Shown in pieces: positions 1 through 8,591 of a stretch of 63,836 nt of DNA. The position numbers were made by a program, and so were the translations under genes. The DNA comes from Bin87 sp034421995 (GTDB taxonomy: Bacteria > Chloroflexota > Dehalococcoidia > Lucifugimonadales > UBA3495), in assembly GCA_034421995.1 (NCBI GenBank), contig DAOUJY010000094.1:1-63836 (forward strand), in the 5' to 3' direction. How positions within the stretch are numbered: position 1 is the first letter of the stretch; the number at the start of each line of letters is the position of its first letter. The notes below the pieces were generated by a model. The model was not told the DNA's origin, ran no database searches, and saw only the letters and a program-made list of their open reading frames with translations.

Positions 1-470
1 GCACGTCGGATCTCATGCACCGCTGGCTATCGCTCACAGGCCGGTTCATTCCCCGGTACCGCATAGACCAGTACGGCGGGTTTCACCACCGCTGCGCGAG
101 GGTCGCCTTCTGCCCCCAAGCCGTCATTCCGGCGGAAGCCGGAATCCAGGCGGGGAAGGGTAGGGGACGGTCAGCACGCGCAAACTTAGGAAATCAATTC
201 GCAGCCCACGCTCTCTGGCCGTAGCGCCGACAACCTGAACCCCCGAACCCGAAGCAAACCAGCCAACCAGCCGAACCACCGACCAACCAAAGGAGGAGAA
301 CCCGAATAACTACCCCGCTGCCGTGCGATCTAACTTTCTCGCCATTCCGGCGAAAGAACAGCCGGCTCTCTACTTGATACAGGGCGGGAATCCAGCAGTG
401 TTTTCTGGACTCCGGCTTTCGCCGGAGCGACGGTTTATCAACCGAACCACCTGAAACGGAACGCTACCAC
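1..470 (+). repeat. Long dispersed repeat, copy A (truncated by window edge)
   Basis: This gene-free stretch aligns along its whole length, in the same orientation, with 59365-59940. Shared landmarks in order are GCACGTCGGATC near the start, CTGCGCGAGGGTCGCC, a CATTCCGGC...GCCGGAATCC hairpin (122-149), CTCTCTGGCCGTAGCGCCG, CCCCGCTGCCG, and a terminal ACCACCTGAAACGGAACGC at about 446-465. It ends about 90 bases upstream of the bicupin gene at 557. I see no convincing coding sequence in it. The terminal motif also occurs, inverted, at the left edge of the insertion sequence at 62.6 kb, so this may be a non-autonomous relative of a mobile element. Confidence 0.8.
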
Positions 471-556
471 GTGATTGCTACGGAATGACATCCGGCCGGA
501 TTGAGACTACAATCGCGGCAACGCGATAACGAAACCCGACGCAAGGAGGCGGCGCG

Positions 557-1630
557 ATGGCAATACCGGACACGATTCGCACGGAAGACGAGCGGCAGTA
601 CTACGAAGTAACCGACCGCATCCAGCTCAAACCGGGCTGGCTGCAGGGCGAGGGCCAACCCCTGCCGCACATGGAACCTTATCTCTGGCGGTGGAACGAA
701 GTGGAGCCGCTGGTGCTGAAAAGCGGCGAACTGGTGACGCCCGACCGCGATGTGGAGCGGCGCACGCTGCGGTTGGCGACGCCGGGCCTGGACCGGGGCA
801 CTACGCACACCATCACGGCAGCGCTGCAACTGCTGTTGCCGGGAGAAAACGCGCCGGCCCACCGGCACACTCCCACCGCAATCCGCTGGGTTCTGAAGGG
901 CACTGGAGCATACACCACCGTGGAAGGCGACAAGTGCTACATGGAGCCGGGCGACTTGGTCCTCACGCCGTCCTGGACCTGGCACGACCACAACAACGAG
1001 GGCGATGAGCCGATGATCTGGCTGGACGGTTTGGATGTGCCGCTGGTGCGGTATCTCCGCGCCAACTTCTACGAGGCCTATCCCGAAGACCAGCAGCCCA
1101 TCGTCGGCGTGGCCGAATCGGAGCGGAAGTTCGCCTCCGGCTCCCTGCGGCCGGCCTGGGAGGACACCAGCGTTCCCTATTCCCCCCTGTGGCATTACAA
1201 GTGGGACAAGACCTACGAGGCCCTGCAACGCCTGGCCGAGGTGGATGCCAGCCCCTTCGACGACGTGGCCATGGAGTTCAGCGACCCGGTGACCGGCGGC
1301 CCGGTGCTGCGCACCATGACCTGCTGGGTCCAGATGATCCGCCCCGGCATCTCCACCCGGGCCCACCGCCAGACCAGTTGCGCCGTGTACCAGGTGTACA
1401 AGGGCGAGGGCTACAGCGTCATCGACGGGCAGCGGTTCGACTGGAGCGAAGGCGACTTCTTCGTCGTGCCCCCGTGGGTCTGGCACGAACACGCCAACGA
1501 CACCTCAGACGAGGCGGTCCTGTTCTCAATCCAGGACATCCCGGTCCTTAAGGACATGGCGCTGTACCGCGAGGAACCCTACGAAGAGAACGCCGGCCAC
1601 CAGCCGGTGACCGGGAGCTTCAAAGGATAA
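557..1630 (+). CDS. Gentisate 1,2-dioxygenase-like bicupin
   Basis: The 357-residue protein has two cupin domains and the usual length of gentisate/1-hydroxy-2-naphthoate dioxygenases, which cleave the aromatic ring next to the carboxylate using Fe(II). The N-terminal cupin carries AHRHTP (His102, His104) and WHDHNN (His143), the expected iron triad. The C-terminal cupin keeps a WHEHAN motif but has AHRQT in place of HxH, so it is probably not a metal site. An AAGGAGG-like Shine-Dalgarno stands about 9 bases before the ATG. The gene is monocistronic and followed by a strong terminator. No maleylpyruvate isomerase or hydrolase lies nearby, so the true substrate could be another hydroxylated aromatic acid. 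The family is clear; the substrate is inference. Confidence 0.85.
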   Translation: MAIPDTIRTEDERQYYEVTDRIQLKPGWLQGEGQPLPHMEPYLWRWNEVEPLVLKSGELVTPDRDVERRTLRLATPGLDRGTTHTITAALQLLLPGENAPAHRHTPTAIRWVLKGTGAYTTVEGDKCYMEPGDLVLTPSWTWHDHNNEGDEPMIWLDGLDVPLVRYLRANFYEAYPEDQQPIVGVAESERKFASGSLRPAWEDTSVPYSPLWHYKWDKTYEALQRLAEVDASPFDDVAMEFSDPVTGGPVLRTMTCWVQMIRPGISTRAHRQTSCAVYQVYKGEGYSVIDGQRFDWSEGDFFVVPPWVWHEHANDTSDEAVLFSIQDIPVLKDMALYREEPYEENAGHQPVTGSFKG

Positions 1631-1655
1631 AACCGTCGAACTCTCGCAAAAGCGT

Positions 1656-1689
1656 GGGGGTTGGTTCTTCGGAACCAACCCCCCTTTTT
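1656..1689 (+). terminator. Rho-independent terminator after the bicupin
   Basis: Eleven-base-pair stem GGGGGTTGGTT / AACCAACCCCC (1656-1666 with 1673-1683) with a CTTCGG loop, followed by a run of five T at 1685-1689. It lies 25 bases after the stop codon. It also sits just beyond the end of the convergent peptidase gene. Confidence 0.9.
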
Positions 1690-1713
1690 GGCTACCAAGC
1701 GGGCGGTGTGCAT

Positions 1714-3063
1714 CTAGCAAGCCAGCGAACCCATCGGGTCCCACGGCGGCAGCACGATAGGCTCTAGATCCAACGCCCGTTGCAATTCTTCGGGCAGGTA
1801 GCTCTTCGGGGCCGCGATCTCGAACATATACTCGGCGAACCAGGAGTCGTTCATCAGGAAGAAACCCTTCTCGCCCACCTTGTCGTCCCAGCTGTTTTCC
1901 ACGCGCCAGCGGCGGGGTTTGCCGTCCACCACATCAACGCCGGTGAACAGCATGGCGTGGGTCATGGCGGTCTGGTGATATTCCAGCCGCTCCGCCTTGT
2001 CCATGTCAAAGTCGGCGTTATAGACGTTGGCGTAGTCGAAAAGCTCGGCGTCCCAAAGGCCCTTGTCCCGGTGCATCTGCTTGCCGGTGTCGCAGCCCAT
2101 CCAGACCGGCTTGCCGTCCTGGAGCATCCGCATGGTGATGTCCTTCATCAACTCGATGTCCACGTTGAGGTACTTGATGCGGGCGCCGTCCACCACGTTG
2201 CCCAGGTATTGCACGGTGTAGGTGCGGCCCGGCGGGCTGGACTGGCGTGGGTCGTGGACCAGGCAAACATATTCCTCCATGGGAGTGGAGATATATTTTT
2301 CGGCAAACTCCAGCGGCGTCATCTGACCGTCGCGGTGGAACTCGCCATCCTTGTCCTTCCATTGCCAGTCGAACTCCGCCGGCGGGTTGCCCAGGTGGAT
2401 GCACAGGATCCGGTAGATGGACTGGAGGGCCTCCTGCTTGGCCTCCCGCATGGCGTCCAGTCCGCCTTCCTCGCCGTAGATGCGTCGGATGTTCCGCGCT
2501 CCCTGCCGGACCTGGTAGTTGAGGCCGGCGTTCATCCTCATTGAGTTGCCGGAACTCTCCGTCTCGGGCATGGCGCTCTTTGGAACCACGCCGTGCTTGC
2601 GCACCAGGCTGACGAACATATCCCATTGCCCGCCGTCGCCGAGAGGCCCATTGAGGAGCCAGGCCACCACCCGGTCGTCAATGGGCCGGTCGGCGGTCTC
2701 AATCACGGCTTCCAGGATGTAGTTGGCCCGTTCCATCTTGTCCCAGAACATCACGTAGCTCTGGCTGAACTCGAACTCCTTGACGTTGAGCAGGTTGCGG
2801 CTCTCCGACCGGAACAGATTCAGGCCGGCGAACATCCAGCAGCGGCCGGAACGGGCCTGGTTGGTGACGCCCCATTCGTCCAGAACCGTGGAAAAGGAGT
2901 GGGTGGCTTCAGACACTATGTTGCGGTTCAGCGCGACGTCGTTCACGTCGTGCTGGGTTACCACGTTCTGCATCAGTTGGTGGTTGGGATGCGATGCGAA
3001 GGCTTCCTGGAAGCCGGCGACGGTTTCGGCGTTCAGAGCGCCCGGGTTGGTCTGGGTCGTCAT
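1714..3063 (-). CDS. pepC: C1B cysteine peptidase (aminopeptidase C / bleomycin hydrolase family)
   Basis: The 449-residue length and motifs match the PepC/bleomycin hydrolase family, cytosolic self-compartmentalising peptidases that trim short peptides. The catalytic triad is visible: Cys75 in NQARSGRCWMFAG, His369 in MTHAMLFTG and Asn390 in RVENSWDDKVG. The N-terminus has no signal peptide. A GGGAG Shine-Dalgarno precedes the ATG. It lies 24 bases downstream of the cysteine desulfurase gene on the same strand, so the two are probably co-transcribed. In this genome, with two peptide ABC importers at 17-28 kb, it is a plausible last step in peptide use (inference). Confidence 0.93.
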   Translation of the reverse strand: MTTQTNPGALNAETVAGFQEAFASHPNHQLMQNVVTQHDVNDVALNRNIVSEATHSFSTVLDEWGVTNQARSGRCWMFAGLNLFRSESRNLLNVKEFEFSQSYVMFWDKMERANYILEAVIETADRPIDDRVVAWLLNGPLGDGGQWDMFVSLVRKHGVVPKSAMPETESSGNSMRMNAGLNYQVRQGARNIRRIYGEEGGLDAMREAKQEALQSIYRILCIHLGNPPAEFDWQWKDKDGEFHRDGQMTPLEFAEKYISTPMEEYVCLVHDPRQSSPPGRTYTVQYLGNVVDGARIKYLNVDIELMKDITMRMLQDGKPVWMGCDTGKQMHRDKGLWDAELFDYANVYNADFDMDKAERLEYHQTAMTHAMLFTGVDVVDGKPRRWRVENSWDDKVGEKGFFLMNDSWFAEYMFEIAAPKSYLPEELQRALDLEPIVLPPWDPMGSLAC

Positions 3064-3087
3064 GTTGTATCTCCCTAGTTTTTGCGT

Positions 3088-4239
3088 TTAGTTCGCCGCC
3101 GTCGGGACGGCGGACATGGTCTCGATTACTCCGTTGATTTCAGCTGATGCCCGGTCGATTTCGTCCTCTGTGGTGAAACGACCCACGGTAAGGCGGAGGG
3201 TTCCCATGGCGTATTCCACGGGCACGTTCATTGCCCGCAGCACGTGAGACACCTCCACCTGGTCGCTGTGGCAGGCAGCGCCGGCCGAGGCCGCGACGGC
3301 GGGCAGGTTTTCCAGTATCCGGTCAGCTTCCAACCCACGAAAGGCTATGCTGGAAGTGTTGGGCAGTCTTTTTTCAAGATGACCGTTCACGCGGGCATCA
3401 ACTCCCGATGCCATAATCCCTTTTTCCAGTCGATTCCGCATCGCAGCCATATGCCGAGCGTAGTCGGTCAGGTTTTCCTGGATTAGCTGGCAAGCTTTGG
3501 CCAGGCCGACCATCTGGATCACGTTTTCCGTTCCGGCGCGGCGGTTTTGCTCGTGGTTGGCGCCGTGCATCAGCTTTTCCAGGTGGACGCCGGGGCGAAT
3601 GTACAAGGCGCCGATACCCTTGGGCGCGTAGAGCTTGTGCCCGGCTACGGAGAGCAGATCAACGTCCAGGTCGTCCACCCTTACCGGAATCTTGCCGATG
3701 GATTGGGCGCAGTCGCTGTGCATCAGTGCGCCGTGGCGGTGGGCGATTTCTGCTATCTCGCCAATGGGTTGGATGGTGCCCACCTCGTTGTTGGCGTGCA
3801 TCACCGTGACGAGCAGAGTTTCCGGTGTGATGACTTCTTGAATCTGATGAGGATGAACCATGCCGTACTCGTCCACCGGCAGGTAGGTGATGCGGAAGCC
3901 TTGTCCCGCCAGATAGTTACAAACCTCGGTCACGGCAGGATGCTCGACGGCAGAGGTTATGATGTGATTGCCACGATGGCGATTGGCCCATGCTGCTCCC
4001 TTGATGGCATGGTTGTTGGCCTCGGTCCCCCCGCTGGTGAATATCAGGTCATCATCGCAGCATCCAAGCAGGTTGGCAACTTGCCGGCGGGCCCGGTTGA
4101 CGCCTTCGCGGGCGCCTTGTCCGAAAGAGTGACCGCTCGACGGGTTCCCGAACAATCCGTGGATGTACGGCAACATGGCCTCGGCGACCAGGGGATCGAC
4201 CGGTGTGGTGGCGTTGTAGTCCAGATAAATGTCGCTCAT
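3088..4239 (-). CDS. iscS: Cysteine desulfurase (NifS/IscS class)
   Basis: PLP-dependent class-V aminotransferase fold that mobilises sulfur from cysteine as a persulfide for Fe-S, thiamine, tRNA or selenium metabolism. It begins with the typical YLDYNATTPVDP, has TSGGTEANNHAI for cofactor binding, the PLP lysine in SVAGHKLYAPKG, and the catalytic Cys in SAGAACHSDQVEVSHVL. I chose the ATG at 4239 because GGAG stands 6 bases before it; an in-frame ATG at 4245 is the alternative. No iscU or sufBCD is adjacent, so it could serve general sulfur supply. Selenide supply for the selenoprotein at 52.8 kb is possible but speculative. Confidence 0.93.
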   Translation of the reverse strand: MSDIYLDYNATTPVDPLVAEAMLPYIHGLFGNPSSGHSFGQGAREGVNRARRQVANLLGCCDDDLIFTSGGTEANNHAIKGAAWANRHRGNHIITSAVEHPAVTEVCNYLAGQGFRITYLPVDEYGMVHPHQIQEVITPETLLVTVMHANNEVGTIQPIGEIAEIAHRHGALMHSDCAQSIGKIPVRVDDLDVDLLSVAGHKLYAPKGIGALYIRPGVHLEKLMHGANHEQNRRAGTENVIQMVGLAKACQLIQENLTDYARHMAAMRNRLEKGIMASGVDARVNGHLEKRLPNTSSIAFRGLEADRILENLPAVAASAGAACHSDQVEVSHVLRAMNVPVEYAMGTLRLTVGRFTTEDEIDRASAEINGVIETMSAVPTAAN

Positions 4240-4360
4240 GCGCATCTCCGACCGCCAGGATCAGTGCGCGGTCGTGCGCATTATAGAACAGGCGGGTATG
4301 GAAAGAGCGAGCAGGACTAGCGGATTACCTACGTGAAGAAGGGCGCGTTTCCCGCGGGGT

Positions 4361-4594
4361 TCAAACCGTTCCGTGATCCACCGGCCCTTGGACGACCTCA
4401 GTCCCGGTCATTGCTGCTGATGGCACGTGGGTAGTGAGGGAAGTCTGTTGGTTCCTGGCCACGAACGTCAGTGCCAATAACCCGGCAAGGACCAATGACG
4501 CGATAATCAACAACCACAGTCCCTTATTTCCACGGGACGTGCGCGTTTGCCACCTGTGGTTTCGTGCTTTGCCGGAATGCACCGTTTCCTCCAT
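4361..4594 (-). CDS. Small single-pass membrane protein, unknown
   Basis: A possible 77-residue protein with a basic N-terminus, one clear hydrophobic segment (about residues 27-46, LWLLIIASLVLAGLLAL) and a polar tail outside the membrane. It begins at ATG 4594 with no good Shine-Dalgarno. It resembles no family I recognise. It occupies the otherwise empty 4246-4815 interval. The next ~150 bases up to the TPR gene are unusually A+T-rich and probably carry promoters. It could be spurious; the membrane segment is the main argument for it. Confidence 0.4.
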   Translation of the reverse strand: MEETVHSGKARNHRWQTRTSRGNKGLWLLIIASLVLAGLLALTFVARNQQTSLTTHVPSAAMTGTEVVQGPVDHGTV

Positions 4595-4815
4595 TGGGCG
4601 ATATGCCGACTGTATCGATTTCCAGTAGATGGTTGGTTGCCTATATAGCCGCTATTATATCGGACTTCGGTGAGAATAGAACACAAATTTGCGAAAAAAT
4701 TCTGAATATTCAAAATTATCTGTTGTCTTGCGCTGGCGTTGGGTAGCGTCTGCAATCCATGTCGGCGTTGTGGTAATCTGCGGATACATACTCGTCATTT
4801 CAGGAGGGCATCCCG

Positions 4816-6261
4816 ATGTGTGCCATGGTGAAAAATCGAAGTGGACTCACTGTCACGACTTCCTCCCCGACTGCCGCCGACTCGTACCATGAGGGCTTGG
4901 ACTTGGTGCTGTCCCAAAACTACGGGCCGGAAGAGAAGCTTCAGGCCGCGATTGCCGCTGACGATGGGTTCGCTATGGCCCATGTGGTGCTGGCCTACAT
5001 CCTGCACTTGCAGCAGAACGTGCCCGCGGCCCGGGAAGCCGCGGAGAAGGGCGTCGAGCTTGCGGCGGGATGCTCCCGGGAAGAAAGGCAGATCGCCAGC
5101 ATCATGCACTGTTTCACCCACGGCAAGGGCACGGAGGCCATCGGCCTGATCCACGAGCACCTGAACGACTTCCCCACCGATACGCTGGCGATGCGGGTCG
5201 CTCAACGCCTTTACATGCTGGGCTGTTTCGGCGCCGGCGTGCCCGATTTCCCCAACCACCTGATGGCAATGATGCACAAGGTGGCGCCGGCCAACGGAGA
5301 CGATTGGGCTTTCCTGGGCCAGTACTCCTTCGCGCACCACGAAACGAACCAGCCGGAAAAGGCGATGGATCTGGCTACGCGGTCGCTGGAAGGCAACCCG
5401 CTGAACGCGGTGGCCTGCCACTCGGTTACCCACTCGTACTTCGAGCAGGGCGATGCCCGGAACGGCGGGCGGTGGCTTGCGGATTGGCTGGACGGCTTTG
5501 ATCGAAGGGCCTCCTACAACACCCACCTGTCCTGGCACTTGGCGTTGTTCGAGCTGGCGCAAGGGCGGTACAGCCAGGCCCTCGACCTGTACGAAACCCA
5601 CATCCGGCCCGGGGTGCAGGCGCGTAACCTGGCGAACCTGCAGGACGCTGCTTCGCTGATGTGGCGTTTGCAGATCTATTCGGGAGAAGAGCCGGGCAAG
5701 CCCTGGGACGAGGTGCTGGATCTGGCGTTGCCGGCGGCCACCGGGCCGGGCGCGGCCTTCCGAGATTGCCACGCCGCTCTCGCCTTCGCCGGCGCGGGCG
5801 ACGCGGAAGCTACTCATCAGTTGGTGGACCGTCTCACCGCCCAGGGGGAAAAGGGAGACGACTTGTCCCGCGATATGTCGCTTCCCATCGCGCTGGGCGC
5901 GGCCGCTTTCGCCGCCGGCGACTACGACGAGGCTGCCGACCTGATAGCCCCGACCTATCCCATGCTGGCGCGCATCGGCGGGAGCCACGCCCAGCGGGAG
6001 GTGTTCGAGGACACGCTGCTGGAAACCTACATCCGGGCCGGCCGGTACGACGAAGCCAAAGCAATGCTGGATGAGCGGCTGTCGCGGCGGTCGTCAGTGC
6101 GGGATACCTACTGGATGGGGCGTCTGGAAGCCGAGGCGGTGCAGGGTAGCCGGGAGGCGTCGCGCCGGTTGCTGGCGCAGGCCCGGGCCGCTTGGGCCCC
6201 CACGGCTGATCAAGCTGCCGCCGAGCTCCAGCGACTGGCGGCGTCGGTTGACTGTGGCTAG
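4816..6261 (+). CDS. TTC38-like tetratricopeptide repeat protein
   Basis: The 481-residue protein is predicted to be almost all helical, with TPR-like repeats throughout (for example DGFAMAHVVLAYILHLQQN, WAFLGQYSFAHHETNQ and DAASLMWRLQIYSGEE). The arrangement fits the bacterial relatives of eukaryotic TTC38, whose biochemical role is unknown and probably involves protein-protein contact. There is no signal peptide. AGGAGGG lies 8 bases before the ATG. It is convergent with the exonuclease gene, and a perfect palindrome separates the two. The alternative is a generic TPR protein. Confidence 0.85.
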   Translation: MCAMVKNRSGLTVTTSSPTAADSYHEGLDLVLSQNYGPEEKLQAAIAADDGFAMAHVVLAYILHLQQNVPAAREAAEKGVELAAGCSREERQIASIMHCFTHGKGTEAIGLIHEHLNDFPTDTLAMRVAQRLYMLGCFGAGVPDFPNHLMAMMHKVAPANGDDWAFLGQYSFAHHETNQPEKAMDLATRSLEGNPLNAVACHSVTHSYFEQGDARNGGRWLADWLDGFDRRASYNTHLSWHLALFELAQGRYSQALDLYETHIRPGVQARNLANLQDAASLMWRLQIYSGEEPGKPWDEVLDLALPAATGPGAAFRDCHAALAFAGAGDAEATHQLVDRLTAQGEKGDDLSRDMSLPIALGAAAFAAGDYDEAADLIAPTYPMLARIGGSHAQREVFEDTLLETYIRAGRYDEAKAMLDERLSRRSSVRDTYWMGRLEAEAVQGSREASRRLLAQARAAWAPTADQAAAELQRLAASVDCG

Positions 6262-6273
6262 CGCCAGTTCATT

Positions 6274-6301
6274 GTAGGGGCGAATAATTATTCGCCCCTA
6301 C
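6274..6301. repeat. GTAGGGGCG palindrome, perfect 28-mer
   Basis: Perfect inverted repeat of the form GTAGGGGCGAATAA / TTATTCGCCCCTAC. It sits between the convergent TPR and exonuclease genes and overlaps the exonuclease stop codon (6298-6300). It probably folds as a transcript-end hairpin for both. The same family recurs at 43402, 45143, 47015, 56570, 57531 and 59082. Confidence 0.9.
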
Positions 6302-7167
6302 GGGAGCCGACTGAGCAGAGACTCCAGGCCAAGCGATTGACACAGGTCCGCGAATTCCGGCTGCCGCACGCCCGTCCAATGCAACTGTTCGGGTTCGGTT
6401 TCTAGCAATGGGACGTCCAACCGCAGCGTCGCCAGTTGGCGGTAGAGTTGGGCGTTGTCCCACTGCTCGGTCATGACTTTCACCAGGTTGGCAGCCCCCC
6501 GCACGCTCAGATCCCAATCGCCAGCGTCCGTTGGGATTTGGTCGATATGTCCGTAACGGGTGAGCACGGCGGCAGTGGTTTTCGCGCCCCAGCCCCTGAT
6601 GCCGGGGATGCCATCTGCGGAATCGCCCACCAACGCAAGGTAGTCGGGTATGGATGGCGGTGAGACGCCGAACTTTGCCACCACACCGTCCTCGTCGATG
6701 ACCTCGCGCTTACGCCGGTCCAGCATCACCACCCGGTCGCCCGACACCACTTGCGCCAGGTCCTTGTCCGGAGAGCACATCACGACTTGTTCAACCAGCG
6801 ACGAAGCGGCAAAACGAACGGCGGCGGCGGCAACGGCGTCGTCGGCTTCGAACTCCACCATCGGCCACACGGTGAGGCCAAGGGCGGCGGTAATCTGTTC
6901 CGCCAGGGGAAATTGCGCCAGTAGCGCCGGCTCGACGCCATCACCCGTTTTGTAGCCGTCGAACAGGTCGTTGCGGAAGGAACGAATTACCGTGTCGAAG
7001 GCGACGGCAACATGGGTGACGTCAGGTTGGCCCAGTAGAGCGATGAGAGATTGGGCCAGGCCGTGGGTGGCCTTGATGTCCCGCCCATCCGGGGTGGAAC
7101 GGCTCGGGCGGGGCGAGTAGTGGGCGCGAAACAGCTCGTAAGTGCCGTCAACCAGGTGGATTTTCAT
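6298..7167 (-). CDS. Stand-alone 5'-3' exonuclease (PIN/H3TH flap nuclease)
   Basis: The 289 residues match the 5'-nuclease domain of DNA polymerase I without the polymerase part; these enzymes remove RNA primers and flaps. Acidic metal-binding motifs are present: LVDGTYELFR at the start, VEFEADDAVA, and CSPDKDLAQV. The helix-three-turn-helix region reads DSADGIPGIRGWGAKTTA. It lies 15 bases after the preceding Uma2 gene with only a weak Shine-Dalgarno, which suggests translational coupling in an operon with the two Uma2 genes and malate synthase. Whether a full-length polA exists elsewhere cannot be seen here. Confidence 0.93.
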   Translation of the reverse strand: MKIHLVDGTYELFRAHYSPRPSRSTPDGRDIKATHGLAQSLIALLGQPDVTHVAVAFDTVIRSFRNDLFDGYKTGDGVEPALLAQFPLAEQITAALGLTVWPMVEFEADDAVAAAAVRFAASSLVEQVVMCSPDKDLAQVVSGDRVVMLDRRKREVIDEDGVVAKFGVSPPSIPDYLALVGDSADGIPGIRGWGAKTTAAVLTRYGHIDQIPTDAGDWDLSVRGAANLVKVMTEQWDNAQLYRQLATLRLDVPLLETEPEQLHWTGVRQPEFADLCQSLGLESLLSRLP

Positions 7168-7182
7168 AGTGAGAGGCTGCGC

Positions 7183-7881
7183 TTACTGCTCGGTGGGTTC
7201 GTGCAGCGCGAAAATTCGCCGGCGCACCTCAAACGCGAAACCCGGCAGTACCGGCTCGCCGCTGACCGCCTTCGGGTCTTCCAGCACCGCAACTTCCGCG
7301 TCGGGGCGATAGACGTACACCCGCCGGCGGTAGGGGTCAATCAGCCAGCCCAGCAGGGCGCCGTTGGCGATGTAGCGTTCCATCTTGCGCTGCAAGGGAG
7401 GCAGCCGGTCGGTACGGGACATTATCTCGGCGACGAATGCCGGGCAAAGGTCGATGGCTCGGGAAGTAATCGGCATTAACTGGACCACTTGCTCGGGCGA
7501 CAGCCAGGCCGCGTCCGGCTCAACACGCGTGCCGTCGGGCAACCGCACAATTCCACGTGGGCCGGAGACACGCCCTCCGGCATCTTCTGACCAACCGCGC
7601 AGAACGAAGACAAACTCCACCTCGGCAAAATTGCCGTCCATGTTCACCATAGGATTGATTACCAACTCCCCCTCGGCGGTCAGTTCCAGATAGAACCCGC
7701 GTCCCTCGTTGGCTTGGGCGCAACCGACGAGCCACTGGTCGATTTCGTGGTCGGTAAGCTTGCCGGCTACCGATTCCAGGATGGGCCGGATGTTGACCGA
7801 CAGCGGGTGCGGCAGGTCGAAGTCAAACTCGCCAGCGTCGGTAATGGCGGCATTATCTTGGACTGCGACATCGGTTGTCAT
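7183..7881 (-). CDS. Uma2-family PD-(D/E)XK protein, copy 1
   Basis: The 232-residue protein belongs to the Uma2/DUF820 family, with a restriction-endonuclease-like fold and no settled function. The nuclease core is visible as RVEPDAAWLSPEQV followed by CPAFVAEIMSRTD, then the typical KMERYIANGALLGWLIDP and RVYVYRP segments. It is clearly a paralogue of the next gene upstream (7887-8576), from which it is separated by 5 bases; the two share most of their sequence, including LTAEGELVINPMVN. The family is greatly expanded in Chloroflexota and cyanobacteria. Its position in a metabolic operon gives no functional hint. Confidence 0.9.
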   Translation of the reverse strand: MTTDVAVQDNAAITDAGEFDFDLPHPLSVNIRPILESVAGKLTDHEIDQWLVGCAQANEGRGFYLELTAEGELVINPMVNMDGNFAEVEFVFVLRGWSEDAGGRVSGPRGIVRLPDGTRVEPDAAWLSPEQVVQLMPITSRAIDLCPAFVAEIMSRTDRLPPLQRKMERYIANGALLGWLIDPYRRRVYVYRPDAEVAVLEDPKAVSGEPVLPGFAFEVRRRIFALHEPTEQ

Positions 7882-7886
7882 GGCGT

Positions 7887-8576
7887 CTATCCCTCGGGGA
7901 TGTCATGCAGCGCGAAAATCCGCCGCCGCACCTCAAACACAAACCCCGGCATCACCGGCTCGCCGCTGACTGTCTCCGGGTCTTCCAGTATCTCAACGTC
8001 TGCATCGGGGCGATAGACGTACACCCGACGGCGGTAGGGGTCGATCAGCCAGCCCAGCTGCGCCCCGTTGGCCATGTATCGTTCCATCTTGCGCTGCAGG
8101 GTCGGAAGCGTGTCGGTGCCAGACATAATTTCGGCGACAAACGTCGGGCAGACGGTGATTGCCCGGTCTTCGGCGATGGGCGGTAAAGTGGACACTTGCT
8201 CCGACGACAGCCACAAAGCATCGGGCCGTATCCGCGCGCCGTCGGGCAGGCGCATATTGGCGTTGGCACCGTGAACCTCGCCGCCGTATTGCTCCTCCCA
8301 ATACTCCAACGCGCTCACCAAACGGACCTCGGCTTTGGAGCCATCTCGATTCACCATAGGATTGATTATCAACTCCCCTTCCGCGGTCAGTTCCAGAGTA
8401 AAACCGCGCCCTTCGTTGAGCTCGTGGAACCCGACAAACCACTGGTCAATCTCGTCATCAGTGAGCTTGCCGGCCACGGATTCCAGAATGGGCCTGATGT
8501 TGACCCATACCGGATGCGGTAGGTCAATGTAGAACTCGTCCGCAACGGAGTTTTTGACGTTAGGCGCAGTGGCCAT
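7887..8576 (-). CDS. Uma2-family PD-(D/E)XK protein, copy 2
   Basis: Tandem paralogue of the 7183-7881 protein, with the same core: RIRPDALWLSSEQV, CPTFVAEIMSGTD and KMERYMANGAQLGWLIDP. I place the start at ATG 8576, which has GAGG 9 bases upstream; ATG 8585 and GTG 8591 are also in frame. The GTG start would directly abut the malate synthase stop codon. Either way the genes are tightly linked and probably translated from one transcript. Confidence 0.88.
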   Translation of the reverse strand: MATAPNVKNSVADEFYIDLPHPVWVNIRPILESVAGKLTDDEIDQWFVGFHELNEGRGFTLELTAEGELIINPMVNRDGSKAEVRLVSALEYWEEQYGGEVHGANANMRLPDGARIRPDALWLSSEQVSTLPPIAEDRAITVCPTFVAEIMSGTDTLPTLQRKMERYMANGAQLGWLIDPYRRRVYVYRPDADVEILEDPETVSGEPVMPGFVFEVRRRIFALHDIPEG

Positions 8577-8591
8577 ATCGGTCATCCTCAC

